64,000 bases of DNA from contig JADKHN010000006.1 in NCBI GenBank assembly GCA_016721725.1, forward strand, positions 1,020,001 to 1,084,000, in the 5' to 3' direction. The position numbers and the translations under genes are program-made. The stretch's first letter is position 1, and each line of letters opens with the position of its first letter. The notes under the pieces were generated by a model that ran no database searches, had not been told where the DNA came from, and saw only the letters and a list, made by a program, of their open reading frames with translations. Shown here in pieces: positions 25,633-34,410 of this stretch. Source of the DNA: Chitinophagaceae bacterium. Its GTDB lineage: Bacteria; Bacteroidota; Bacteroidia; Chitinophagales; Chitinophagaceae.

Positions 25633-26874
25633 ATGAAAGTTACCATCATCGGCGGAGGAATTATCGGATTGTGCAGCGCCTATTATCTGCAAAAAGAAGG
25701 GAATGAGGTCACGGTGATCGAAAGAGGCGATATCACGGACGGCTGTTCTTTCGGTAATATGGGGTATATGTCACCCAGCCATTTCATTCCACTCGCCTCA
25801 CCCGGCATCATCGCCGAAGGCATCCGGCATATGATCAGCAGCAGCAGCCCGTTTTACATCAAGCCCCGGCTGAATGCAGACCTCATGCGTTGGGGCTATC
25901 ATTTCTGGAAGAGCAGCAATGCCCGGACCGTAGCTCAAAACGCCCCTCACCTTAATGCCCTGCTCCAGCTGAGCCGGAGATTGATCAAGGATATGAGACA
26001 AGAGATCGGAGACCGTTTCGATATGGAGGAAAAAGGATGCCTCATGCTCTGTAAACAGCAAAAAACACTGGATCACGAATTTCACCTGGCTGATGATGCG
26101 GAACAATTCGGATTGAAAGTGGAAAGACTGAAACGCGATGAGGTACAGGCCCTGGAACCGGATGTGGAACTGAATGTTGCCGGGGCGGTATTGTTCAAGG
26201 ACGATTGTCATTTTCATCCCGGCAAGATGATGGTCGCTTTAAAAGACCACCTCGAAAAGAAGGGCGTAGATTTTCTGCTGAACACCACGGTGACCGGATT
26301 TGAGAAAAGAAACGAACAGGTTGTTTCCATTCTTACAGACAAAGGGGATCATCCTTGCGAACAACTCGTCCTGGCAACCGGATCCTGGCTGCCGCCCGTG
26401 GCCAAAATGCTGGGCATAAAACTATTATTGCAACCCGGGAAAGGCTATAGCTACACGTATGATCATGTGGAAAAGAACATCCGCTATCCGGCCATCCTGG
26501 TCGACGGCCGTTGCGCCATCACGCCCTGGGGAAATCGTTTACGCATCGGCGGTACCATGGAGCTGAGTGGCATCAACAATAAAGTACTCATCAACCGGAT
26601 GAAGGGGATCTATGATTCGGCCAGGGATTTTTATCCCGGACTGAAGATTGATTTCCCGCCCGCAGGCAAGATCTGGAACGGATTAAGGCCGGTGACGCCG
26701 GATGGATTGCCTTATATCGGACCTGCTCCGGGACTGAACAATGTGCTGATCGCCGGGGGGCATGCCATGCTGGGCATTTCAGAAGGAACGGGAACCGGAA
26801 AGATCATTGGCCAACTGATCAATCAACAATCCACATCGATTGATATCAGTGCTTTCAGGGTAGACCGATTTTAA
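25633..26874 (+). CDS. FAD-dependent D-amino acid oxidase/dehydrogenase, probably D-hydroxyproline
   Basis: This 413-residue DAO-family flavoprotein has the Rossmann motif at its very N-terminus (IIGGGIIGLCSAYYLQKEG, then VIER) and the C-terminal FAD-binding run (AGGHAMLGISEGTGTGKIIG). It follows the epimerase on the same strand after 71 bp. It fits the second step of 4-hydroxyproline breakdown: oxidising cis-4-hydroxy-D-proline to 1-pyrroline-4-hydroxy-2-carboxylate, the substrate of the deaminase. DadA-like D-amino acid dehydrogenase is the alternative reading. No membrane segment is seen. Confidence 0.87.
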   Translation: MKVTIIGGGIIGLCSAYYLQKEGNEVTVIERGDITDGCSFGNMGYMSPSHFIPLASPGIIAEGIRHMISSSSPFYIKPRLNADLMRWGYHFWKSSNARTVAQNAPHLNALLQLSRRLIKDMRQEIGDRFDMEEKGCLMLCKQQKTLDHEFHLADDAEQFGLKVERLKRDEVQALEPDVELNVAGAVLFKDDCHFHPGKMMVALKDHLEKKGVDFLLNTTVTGFEKRNEQVVSILTDKGDHPCEQLVLATGSWLPPVAKMLGIKLLLQPGKGYSYTYDHVEKNIRYPAILVDGRCAITPWGNRLRIGGTMELSGINNKVLINRMKGIYDSARDFYPGLKIDFPPAGKIWNGLRPVTPDGLPYIGPAPGLNNVLIAGGHAMLGISEGTGTGKIIGQLINQQSTSIDISAFRVDRF

Positions 26875-26925
26875 AAGCCGTAAACAAATAAGCATCAGGT
26901 AAACAGGTTTTCAGAAGACCATGCT

Positions 26926-28332
26926 TTAATCCCCTAGACCGGTCTCATAATGCATCTCCGGTACTTCCACATCCAGGAACCCTTTACGGATCAGCCTGCG
27001 CTGAAACTCCTGCTGTACATGATATTCGCCATGTACCACAAAGAGCCGCTTTACTTTTGACGGGTCCTGGCAGGCCAGGAACTGGCAGAGATCATCATAA
27101 TCCCCGTGGGCGCTCATGCTGCGGATGGAACCGATCTCGGCATTGACCTCATGGAGCACACCATAGATATTCACTTCCTTGGCGCCCGCCATTAACTTAC
27201 CCCCCAGGGAATGGGGTTCACAATAACCCGTCAGCAGGATCGTGTTCCGGTGGTTCTCGATATTGTTGCTGATGTGATGCTTCACCCTGCCGGCATCGGC
27301 CATGCCACTGGCTGAGATCACGACGAACGGGCCGTTCTTGAAATTGAGCATCTTCGATTCATCCACCGACTTGATGAATTTCAATCCCTTGAAACCAAAG
27401 GGATCATTGTCTGAGAGGAGTATCTTTTGAATGGTCTTGTTGAAATACTGGGGATAGTTCTTCACGATCTGGGTGGCCTTCACGCTGAGCGGACTGTCCA
27501 CATAATAATCCAGGTCGGGCAATCTCCTTTCCAGCTCCAGCTGGTTCAGGGCGAACAGGATCTCCTGCGTACGACCAACGCTGAACGCGGGTATGATCAG
27601 CTTCCCTTTCTTTTGCAGACAGGCTTTCTCGATCCAATGCAGCACCTGGTCGGGTGTGGTGGTGGCATTGTCGTGCAGACTGTTGCCATAGGTGGATTCG
27701 ATCAGGATATAATCAGCCTGTGAAAAAGTGGCCGGCGATTTCAGGATCACATCCCGGTAACGGCCCACATCTCCGCTGAAGGTCAAACGGGTCACTTTCC
27801 CGTTCTCTTTGATCTTCAGGTGCACTGCTGCACTGCCGATGATATGCCCGGCATCGGTATATTGAACATCGATGTTCTCGTCGATCGTAAACCAGTTGTC
27901 ATAATTGACCGCGACAAAGTGATCCAGCGAGGCCATTGCGTCATTGGTATCATACAAAGGTTTCAGATAAGGTAATCCTTCCTGGGCGCGTCGTTTATTC
28001 TCGTATTTGATCTCGTTTTCCTGGATACCGGCCGAATCCTCCAGCATCACCGAGGCCAGCTCTTTGGTGGCCGGTGTACAATAGATCTTTCCACCGAAGC
28101 CATCCTTCACCAGTTTGGGAATGAGCCCGCAATGATCGATATGGGCATGGGAAAGGATCAGGGCTGTAACTTCCGTTACATCAAATCCGAAATGACGGTT
28201 CATCGCGTCCGTCTCATCACCCAGACCCTGGAACATGCCGCAATCTAACAGGTACTTTTTCCCGTTACTTAAGGTCAGCAGGTGCTTCGACCCCGTTACC
28301 GTTCTGGCTGCGCCATGAAATGCGATTTTCAT
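26926..28332 (-). CDS. MBL-fold beta-CASP ribonuclease-like protein
   Basis: This 468-residue protein has the metallo-beta-lactamase motif SHAHIDHCG (His62, His64, Asp66, His67). Further metal-ligand motifs (FSGDVG, SAHGDY) and a beta-CASP region (FSVGRTQEILFALNQLE) follow. Bacterial members are annotated as RNA-processing exonucleases related to CPSF73/YSH1. It is expected to be cytoplasmic and to act on RNA ends. Its start codon lies one base from a G-rich repeat (CAGGGGGT then ATG), which may serve by chance as the ribosome site. Confidence 0.9.
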   Translation of the reverse strand: MKIAFHGAARTVTGSKHLLTLSNGKKYLLDCGMFQGLGDETDAMNRHFGFDVTEVTALILSHAHIDHCGLIPKLVKDGFGGKIYCTPATKELASVMLEDSAGIQENEIKYENKRRAQEGLPYLKPLYDTNDAMASLDHFVAVNYDNWFTIDENIDVQYTDAGHIIGSAAVHLKIKENGKVTRLTFSGDVGRYRDVILKSPATFSQADYILIESTYGNSLHDNATTTPDQVLHWIEKACLQKKGKLIIPAFSVGRTQEILFALNQLELERRLPDLDYYVDSPLSVKATQIVKNYPQYFNKTIQKILLSDNDPFGFKGLKFIKSVDESKMLNFKNGPFVVISASGMADAGRVKHHISNNIENHRNTILLTGYCEPHSLGGKLMAGAKEVNIYGVLHEVNAEIGSIRSMSAHGDYDDLCQFLACQDPSKVKRLFVVHGEYHVQQEFQRRLIRKGFLDVEVPEMHYETGLGD

Positions 28333-28526
28333 ACCCCCTGCCCCCCTGAAGGGGGAACCTCATTTCAATTCAATCTGCCGCATAGGTCAAACTGATCTTG
28401 AACTGAGTTTTAATTTTTAAATGATGATCCCTATGCAGATCAATGTTAAATACCAACTATAATAAATTTTTATCCAATAAAGCATACTGCTTCGCCCAGG
28501 CACACTCCTCAGGAGGCTAGGGGGTA
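28333..28526. repeat. Facing copies of a G/C-run repeat at a start and a stop codon
   Basis: On the minus strand, TCCCCCTTCAGGGGGGCAGG then GGGTA lies at 28333-28357, against the beta-CASP start. A related element in the other orientation (CTCCTCAGGAGGCTAGGGGGTA, split here only in description: CTCCTCAGGAGG then CTAGGGGGTA) lies at 28505-28526, over the stop codon of the M20 gene. The 150 bp between them (28358-28504) is A/T-rich and holds nothing I can support. Confidence 0.6.
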
Positions 28527-29692
28527 GCTCCCAAGACCGCCATGAACCCCATCCCCATCTCGATCGCCCGTTCATCGATGTTGAACGTTGGCGTATGCAC
28601 TCCGCTGGTGATGCCTTTCGACTGGTTTCCCGCCCCGATCCGGAAAAAACAACCCGGCACCTGGTGTGAATAAAAGGCGAAATCCTCTGCGCCCATTCTC
28701 AATTCCGTGGTCTCCACGTTTTTCGCGCCGATATACTCCTCCCCTTTTTTCCTGGCTGCCGCGTTCAGGTCCTCGTCGTTCAGTACAAAGGGGTATCCCA
28801 CATCGATATGGATTTCCGCTTCCGCTCCCATGGCTCTAACGAGTTCAACCGTTTGTTTCCGGATCAACTCATGCGCCCTGAAGCGCCATTCTTCGTTCAT
28901 CGCCCTGAAGGTTCCCATCAGCTTCACTTCACTTGGGATCACATTGGTGGTGTTTCCCCCCTGGAAAGAAGTAATGGACAAAACACTGGGGTTGAAGGGA
29001 CTGTTATTGCGGGAAACAATTTGCTGCAGGCTTACCACCAGCTGAGATGCGATCAGGATGGTATCGGCCGTATATTGAGGTGCGGCCGCATGACCGCCCT
29101 TGCTTTTGATGGTGATATAGAGTTCATCTGCACTGGCCATGATCATCCCGCCCCGGAAACTGAGCCGGCCCACTTCCACGCCCGGATGAACGTGCAGGGC
29201 ATAAATGCCCGAAGGCTTGGGGTTTTCCAAAACGCCTTCCCTGATCATCAGGCTGGCACCGCCCGGATTCTTTTCTTCCCCGGGCTGAAAGATCAGCTTG
29301 ACGGTCCCTTCCCATTCTTCCTTTAATTCATTAAGGATCTTTGCAGCTCCAAGCAAACAGGTGGTATGTACATCATGTCCGCAGGCGTGCATCACGCCCG
29401 GCTTGGTTGATCTATAGGCTACATCATTCTCTTCCTGGATTGGCAGGGCATCCATATCGGCCCTTAGGGCGATGACCTTTTTATCCGGGTTCTTTCCTCT
29501 GATCAGCCCAACGACTCCTGTTGTGGCCTTGACCTCAAAAGGGATATTCCATTCGGTGAGTTTATTACGAACGAAAGCCGAGGTCTCGAATTCCTGGAAG
29601 CTTAATTCGGGGTGAGCATGCAGGTGATGGCGTACTTCGATGAACTGAGGAGCATATTCACGGGCCAACTGCCTGATTTTTTCTATAAGCAT
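28517..29692 (-). CDS. M20 family amidohydrolase (N-acyl amino acid hydrolase type)
   Basis: This 391-residue protein belongs to the M20D group. Metal motifs are HACGHDVHTT (Cys104, His106, His109), PGEEKNPGG (Glu-Glu pair) and the C-terminal GAEDFAFYS and GVHTPTFNIDE. A dimerisation domain (SKGGHAAAPQ) lies in the middle. Such enzymes remove acyl groups from amino acids or hydrolyse hippurate-like amides. The last codons and the stop lie inside a repeat element (GGAGCTACCCCCTAG on the coding strand), so the C-terminal residues ATP may be repeat-derived. Confidence 0.92.
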   Translation of the reverse strand: MLIEKIRQLAREYAPQFIEVRHHLHAHPELSFQEFETSAFVRNKLTEWNIPFEVKATTGVVGLIRGKNPDKKVIALRADMDALPIQEENDVAYRSTKPGVMHACGHDVHTTCLLGAAKILNELKEEWEGTVKLIFQPGEEKNPGGASLMIREGVLENPKPSGIYALHVHPGVEVGRLSFRGGMIMASADELYITIKSKGGHAAAPQYTADTILIASQLVVSLQQIVSRNNSPFNPSVLSITSFQGGNTTNVIPSEVKLMGTFRAMNEEWRFRAHELIRKQTVELVRAMGAEAEIHIDVGYPFVLNDEDLNAAARKKGEEYIGAKNVETTELRMGAEDFAFYSHQVPGCFFRIGAGNQSKGITSGVHTPTFNIDERAIEMGMGFMAVLGATP

Positions 29693-29754
29693 ATTAACTG
29701 GGTGTTCGGTTTGCCCTAATGAAGAACCAGACCGCCTTCACATGGATACCAGGC

Positions 29755-30201
29755 TTATTCTTCTTCTTCCCTGGTCTTATCGGTCTTGACTTCCACTACT
29801 TCAGGAACTACATAGATGTTGTTGGTGACATATTTACCCCGCAGGATCATGTCCCGGTATTTTTCAGCATCCGCCTTATCGGTGAAATTGCCAAACTTCA
29901 GTTTGATGAACGGAGCCTGGAAGGTCATGTACACTTTCTGATCCGGAAAATTCTGGAGCAGCAGGGACCTGACCTTCATGGAATAATCCCGGTCATTGCT
30001 TTTCAATACCAATAAACGATAGCCTTTGGCCAGCTTGGTCCCGATCGTATTGAACTCGGTCTCCTTTCTTTCCAATATCAGCAGTCTGGGGTCTTTAATA
30101 ACGACGACCTTACTGGTCATTGACGAATCTGGCTGAGCGGGCTGTGCCCAGATCATGCTGGAGATGAATAAACTGAGTGCGATTAATCCTATTCTTTTCA
30201 T
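29755..30201 (-). CDS. Secreted SPOR-like protein
   Basis: I start at 30201 (MKRIGLIALSLFISSMIWAQ), a clear signal peptide. The 148-residue protein has a region of about 75 residues resembling a SPOR domain (GYRLLVLKSNDRDYSMKVRS, FPDQKVYMTFQAPFIKLKFG, FTDKADAEKYRDMILRGKY) and an acidic end (KTDKTREEEE). SPOR domains bind peptidoglycan stripped of peptides at division sites, so a periplasmic role in the cell wall is likely. The family call rests on pattern only. Confidence 0.75.
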   Translation of the reverse strand: MKRIGLIALSLFISSMIWAQPAQPDSSMTSKVVVIKDPRLLILERKETEFNTIGTKLAKGYRLLVLKSNDRDYSMKVRSLLLQNFPDQKVYMTFQAPFIKLKFGNFTDKADAEKYRDMILRGKYVTNNIYVVPEVVEVKTDKTREEEE

Positions 30202-30361
30202 TTTGCGTACACCTTGACTGTTGGCAGCGATCCATTGATCATAAATGGTTCCTTCCCGGTAAAAATACAGATTAACCGCAAACAAATATGGCCTTATTTG
30301 CAGAATTTAGGTTAATCATTTGCTATATTTAAAGCCATAATCCATAACCAATCAAATCTCT

Positions 30362-31237
30362 ATGCAACGCATCGCCGAATCGGAACTGATCATCAATACC
30401 CGGGGTGCGGTTTACCACCTCAACCTCAGACCCGAGGAACTGGCCGACACCGTGATCCTGGTAGGCGACCCCGACCGGGTTAAAAAGGTCAGCGCCCATT
30501 TCGACAGCATTGAACACCGCCAGCAACACCGTGAATTCATCACCCATACCGGCTTTATCGGTAAAAAGCGTTTAACGGTCATGTCCACCGGGATCGGTCC
30601 GGATAATATCGATATCGCCATGAATGAACTGGATGCCCTGGCCAATATCGATTTTGAGTCCCGGATGATCCGGCCGGAATTCAAACAACTGCATATCATC
30701 CGATTCGGCACATCCGGTTCGCTCCAGGCCGATATCCCGGTAGACAGCCTGGTGGCCTCTACCCATGGATTGGGTCTGGATAACCTCCTGAATTTTTATT
30801 CCTATACCAAATCGGCCGTCGAATCTGAACTGGCCGAAGCCTTTATCGAACAAGTGGGCTTGGATACCGGCATAACCTATCCCTATGCTTTTGCCGGAAG
30901 CCAAAGGCTGCTCGACAGCTTCAAGACCGGTTTTCATAAAGGGATCACCGTCACCTGCCCCGGCTTTTACGGTCCACAGGGCAGGATCTTGAGACTGGGA
31001 CTGAGCAGCCCGGGACTGATCAACAGACTCTCGCATTTTCAGTTCAAGGGGGATCGCATCACCAATTTTGAAATGGAGACCTCAGCCATATTCGGACTGG
31101 GCAGGCTATTGGGCCACGAATGCATGAGCGTGAACGCCATTGTGGCGAACCGCGTGGTACAGGAATTCTCTTCTGATGGCGATGCTGCGGTAGAACACCT
31201 GATAAAACAGGCACTTGCCGTATTGGCTGCTTTATAG
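30362..31237 (+). CDS. Nucleoside phosphorylase (uridine phosphorylase family)
   Basis: This 291-residue PNP/UDP superfamily protein has the phosphate-binding region VILVGDPDRVKKV near residue 30, STGIGPDNIDIAM and the family motif RFGTSGSLQADI. The nucleoside-site run TNFEMETSAIFGLG lies near 235-250. It splits a nucleoside with phosphate into base and (deoxy)ribose-1-phosphate. The next gene is deoC, so deoxynucleosides are likely substrates. Uridine is the usual substrate of the closest-looking group, but the sequence does not settle this. Confidence 0.9.
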   Translation: MQRIAESELIINTRGAVYHLNLRPEELADTVILVGDPDRVKKVSAHFDSIEHRQQHREFITHTGFIGKKRLTVMSTGIGPDNIDIAMNELDALANIDFESRMIRPEFKQLHIIRFGTSGSLQADIPVDSLVASTHGLGLDNLLNFYSYTKSAVESELAEAFIEQVGLDTGITYPYAFAGSQRLLDSFKTGFHKGITVTCPGFYGPQGRILRLGLSSPGLINRLSHFQFKGDRITNFEMETSAIFGLGRLLGHECMSVNAIVANRVVQEFSSDGDAAVEHLIKQALAVLAAL

Positions 31238-31252
31238 ATATTTGCAGGGTGG

Positions 31253-31305
31253 GTTAAAGGATCCGGTGAGTCACCCTCTTGGGGTGACTCACCGGATCCT
31301 TTAAC
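31253..31305. repeat. 24-bp perfect palindrome between phosphorylase and deoC
   Basis: The arms 31253-31276 and 31282-31305 are exact reverse complements around a 5-nt loop (TCTTG). The left arm begins GTTAAAGGATCCGGTGAG. There is no T tract, so it may be a mobile palindrome or an mRNA-stabilising hairpin rather than a terminator. It ends 23 bp before the deoC ATG. Confidence 0.85.
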
Positions 31306-31328
31306 CGGTAAAATCAATAAAACTTAAA

Positions 31329-32240
31329 ATGATCGCTACTAAAATCATCCCGGATTTTTCCCAACCCGCCCATATCGACCAGGTGGGGATCGAGGAAAGG
31401 GCTTCCCGTTTCACCAAGAGAAGCATCAAGAATGAGACCAAGTTAAACGGCCTCAAGCTTGCGCTGAACATGATCGACCTCACCACTTTGGAAGGCAAGG
31501 ACACCGACGGAAAAGTGAGACAGCTCTGTTACAAGGCCCTTCACCTGCACGATGCCTACCCCGGCCTACCCACGGTGGCAGCCATTTGTGTGTATCCCTC
31601 CATGGTAAACGTGGCCAAAAAAGCGCTTGGGGATTCCGGTGTAAAAGTTGCCGCGGTGGCAACGGCCTTTCCCAGCGGACAGGCGCCCCGGGATGTTAAG
31701 ATCCGCGATACTAAATTCGCGGTACAACAAGGCGCCGATGAGATCGATATGGTGATCTCCCGGGGTAAATTTCTGCAGGGTGAATACAATTTTGTTTTCG
31801 ATGAGATCGCCACGATCAAAGAAGCCTGCGGCGATGCCCGGCTGAAAGTGATCCTGGAAACCGGTGAACTCGTGACCTATGATAAGGTCCGCAAAGCCAG
31901 CGATATCGCCATGTACGCAGGGGCCGATTTCATCAAGACCTCCACCGGGAAGATCTCACCCGCCGCCACCATGCCCGTTACGCTGGTGATGCTTGAAGCG
32001 ATCCGGGATTTCTATTACAAGACCGGGAAACGCATCGCCATGAAACCCGCTGGTGGCATTTCAAAGTCGAAACTGGCCCTGCATTACCTGGTCATGCTGA
32101 ACGAAGTACTGGGAGAAGAATGGATGAATAACCACTGGTTCCGGTTCGGTGCCAGCAGCCTGGCCAACGACATCCTGATGCAACTGATGAAGCAACGCAC
32201 CGGAGTTTACCAGTCGGCGAATTATTTCTCGATCGATTAG
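31329..32240 (+). CDS. deoC: Deoxyribose-phosphate aldolase
   Basis: This 303-residue class I aldolase has Schiff-base Lys203 in GADFIKTSTGK and the second active-site Lys in AMKPAGGIS, with Asp140 in DEIDMVI. It splits 2-deoxyribose-5-phosphate into glyceraldehyde-3-phosphate and acetaldehyde. It is longer than the compact bacterial form (about 220-260) because of an N-terminal extension of about 40 residues, as in the longer E. coli/animal-like branch. It follows a nucleoside phosphorylase and precedes aldehyde dehydrogenases that could clear acetaldehyde. Confidence 0.95.
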   Translation: MIATKIIPDFSQPAHIDQVGIEERASRFTKRSIKNETKLNGLKLALNMIDLTTLEGKDTDGKVRQLCYKALHLHDAYPGLPTVAAICVYPSMVNVAKKALGDSGVKVAAVATAFPSGQAPRDVKIRDTKFAVQQGADEIDMVISRGKFLQGEYNFVFDEIATIKEACGDARLKVILETGELVTYDKVRKASDIAMYAGADFIKTSTGKISPAATMPVTLVMLEAIRDFYYKTGKRIAMKPAGGISKSKLALHYLVMLNEVLGEEWMNNHWFRFGASSLANDILMQLMKQRTGVYQSANYFSID

Positions 32241-32249
32241 TTTATAAAA

Positions 32250-32362
32250 GGTTTGAGAGGTTTAAGTCGTTTAAGACGTTTAAACCCTTCAACGACTTAA
32301 ACTTAATCAACGTCTTAAACGCTTTAAACGACTTAAACCTTTTCAACGACTTAAACGTCTCA
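32250..32362. repeat. 9-mer array in two inverted halves (array 1)
   Basis: The left half (32250-32285) is built of 9-mers such as GGTTTAAGT, CGTTTAAGA and CGTTTAAAC. The right half (32291-32362) is built of the reverse-complement type: AAACGCTTT, AAACGACTT, AAACCTTTT, CAACGACTT, AAACGTCTC. The whole fills the gap between deoC and the aldehyde dehydrogenase gene and can fold into long alternative hairpins. Related half-arrays lie at 33846-33909 and 34411-34471. Confidence 0.85.
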
Positions 32363-32363
32363 A

Positions 32364-33842
32364 ATGGCAACCAAAAAGAGCAATACGATCAAATTGAAAT
32401 TCGACAGCGCCCGAAACCTCTCCCCTGCTCCCGAAAGCAAGAGTGCGGCCAAAATAAATCCGCAATACGACCTCTTCATCAACGGCAGATTTGAAAAGCC
32501 GCTGAGCAAGAAATATTTTGCCACCATCAACCCGGCCAATGAAGAGAAATTATCCGAGGTGGCTGAAGCCGGTAACGCGGATGTGAATAAAGCGGTGAAT
32601 GCGGCCAGGAGCGCCTACGATAAGACCTGGAAAAAGATGCCGGGAAAGGAAAGGGCCAAATACATCTATCGCATCGCCCGCATGATCCAGGAGCGAGCCC
32701 GTGAGTTCGCCGTCATCGAAACGCTGGACGGTGGCAAACCCATCCGGGAAAGCCGCGATTTTGACGTACCCACGGCTGCCAATCACTTTTTCTATTATGC
32801 CGGCTGGGCCGATAAACTGGAATATGCCTTTCCCAACCGGATGACCCAACCCCTGGGCGTTGCCGGCCAGATCATCCCCTGGAATTTCCCCTTGCTGATG
32901 GCCGCCTGGAAAATAGCTCCCGCCCTGGCAACCGGCAATACCGTTGTCTTGAAACCGGCCGAGACCACTCCCTTGACGGCGTTAAAACTCGCTGAGATCA
33001 TCCAGGAAGCCGACCTTCCACCCGGCGTGGTCAATATCATCACCGGTGCAGGTGCCACCGGGGCTGCCATCGTCAATCATCCCGACATCAATAAGATCGC
33101 CTTCACCGGTTCCACCGATGTGGGCAAGATCATCCAGCGAGCGATCGCAGGCACGGCCAAGAAAGCAACCCTGGAACTGGGCGGCAAGGCCGCTAACATC
33201 ATATTCGACGACGCCCCGCTCGACCAGGCGGTGGAAGGGGTGATCAACGGCATCTTCTTCAACCAGGGACATGTCTGCTGCGCAGGCTCCCGCTTATATG
33301 TACAGGAATCCGTATTTAAAGAAGTAGTGAGGAAACTGAAAGACCGGATGGAAACCCTCATCGTGGGTGATCCGCTGGACAAGAACACCGATATCGGCGC
33401 CATCAATTCGAGGCAACAATTGAATACGATCAACGATTATATCAAGATTGGACAAAAAGAAGGCGCTGAAATGTTCCAGAGTTCGGGCAACCTGCCCCGC
33501 AAAGGATTCTTCTGCAAGCCCACCATTTTCACGAATGTGGCCCAGTCGAACCGCATCGCCCAGGAAGAGATATTCGGACCGGTGCTGGCCATTCAAAGCT
33601 TCCGGACCGATGATGAAGTGATCGAAAAAGCGAACAATACGCCCTTCGGACTTTCAGCCGGAGTCTGGACCGACAAAGGTTCAAAGATCTTCAACATGAC
33701 CACCAAACTGAGGGCCGGCGTGGTCTGGGCGAATACGTTCAACAAATTCGATCCCACTTCACCCTTCGGAGGTTATAAGGAAAGCGGATATGGAAGAGAG
33801 GGTGGGTTGCATGGTTTGGGGGCGTACGTGGAGTTGGTTTAA
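32364..33842 (+). CDS. Aldehyde dehydrogenase, full length
   Basis: This 492-residue NAD(P)-dependent aldehyde dehydrogenase has catalytic Cys305 (NQGHVCCAGSR), base Glu271 (LELGG) and the phenylalanine-type motif near EEIFGPVL. Its first 30 residues are a Lys/Ser-rich extension. Position after deoC suggests it oxidises acetaldehyde released from deoxyribose-5-phosphate. A half-length aldehyde dehydrogenase follows 0.6 kb downstream. The two together recall ALDH16, where a catalytic domain is joined to a second, inactive ALDH domain. The start lies one base after the 9-mer array. Confidence 0.93.
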   Translation: MATKKSNTIKLKFDSARNLSPAPESKSAAKINPQYDLFINGRFEKPLSKKYFATINPANEEKLSEVAEAGNADVNKAVNAARSAYDKTWKKMPGKERAKYIYRIARMIQERAREFAVIETLDGGKPIRESRDFDVPTAANHFFYYAGWADKLEYAFPNRMTQPLGVAGQIIPWNFPLLMAAWKIAPALATGNTVVLKPAETTPLTALKLAEIIQEADLPPGVVNIITGAGATGAAIVNHPDINKIAFTGSTDVGKIIQRAIAGTAKKATLELGGKAANIIFDDAPLDQAVEGVINGIFFNQGHVCCAGSRLYVQESVFKEVVRKLKDRMETLIVGDPLDKNTDIGAINSRQQLNTINDYIKIGQKEGAEMFQSSGNLPRKGFFCKPTIFTNVAQSNRIAQEEIFGPVLAIQSFRTDDEVIEKANNTPFGLSAGVWTDKGSKIFNMTTKLRAGVVWANTFNKFDPTSPFGGYKESGYGREGGLHGLGAYVELV

Positions 33843-33845
33843 GAG

Positions 33846-33909
33846 GGTTGAAAGGTTTGAAAGGATTAAGTCGTTTAAGTGGTTTAAGACGTTTAAGGCG
33901 TTTAAAAGT
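33846..33909. repeat. 9-mer half-array, left orientation (array 2)
   Basis: The units are GGTTTGAAA, GGATTAAGT, CGTTTAAGT, GGTTTAAGA, CGTTTAAGG and CGTTTAAAA, all in one orientation. It begins right after the stop codon of the aldehyde dehydrogenase gene (33840-33842). Confidence 0.85.
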
Positions 33910-34005
33910 TCGGGAAAGTAAAAGAAAAACAACCTGTTGATTGCGGAATTCACCCGGATTTTTTTCTCTAGGAAAGCTAAATTCAATCCTTAAACCATTC
34001 GTACC

Positions 34006-34395
34006 GTGGCATCAGTTAAAAGGTTTGAAGATCTTGAACTTTGGAAAGTCAGCCGTGAATTGTGTAATAAGATCGGCGAATTGATTGATAAAGAATTATT
34101 CAGAAATAATTTCAAATTGATTGGCCAGATAGAAGGATCGTCCGGATCGATCATGGACAATATTGCCGAAGGATTCGAAAGAGGCACAAGGGCGGAGTTC
34201 ATCCAGTTTCTGGGATATTCTAAAGGATCCTGCGGTGAATTTCGATCGCAACTATATAGGGCTTTAGATAGAAAATATATAACAGAGACAGAATTTGATG
34301 AATTACGTTTATTAGCAGTGAGAATCAGCATCATGATTCAACGGTTTATAAAATATTTACAGACCACAGAGATAAAAGGGACCCGAAAAAGATAA
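34006..34395 (+). CDS. Four helix bundle protein (23S rRNA intervening-sequence protein family)
   Basis: This 129-residue protein starts with GTG at 34006; the reading MASVKRFEDLELWKVSRELC matches the family's usual start (RFEDLEVWKKA). The family hallmark IMDNIAEGFERGT and the later FLGYSKGSCGEFRSQL are present. Related proteins are encoded within 23S rRNA intervening sequences and also stand alone in many Bacteroidota; their role is unknown. Here the gene lies between two 9-mer half-arrays in opposite orientation and separates two aldehyde dehydrogenase genes of the same strand. This suggests insertion of a small cassette. Confidence 0.9.
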   Translation: MASVKRFEDLELWKVSRELCNKIGELIDKELFRNNFKLIGQIEGSSGSIMDNIAEGFERGTRAEFIQFLGYSKGSCGEFRSQLYRALDRKYITETEFDELRLLAVRISIMIQRFIKYLQTTEIKGTRKR

Positions 34396-34410
34396 TACGC
34401 AGTCTATTTT

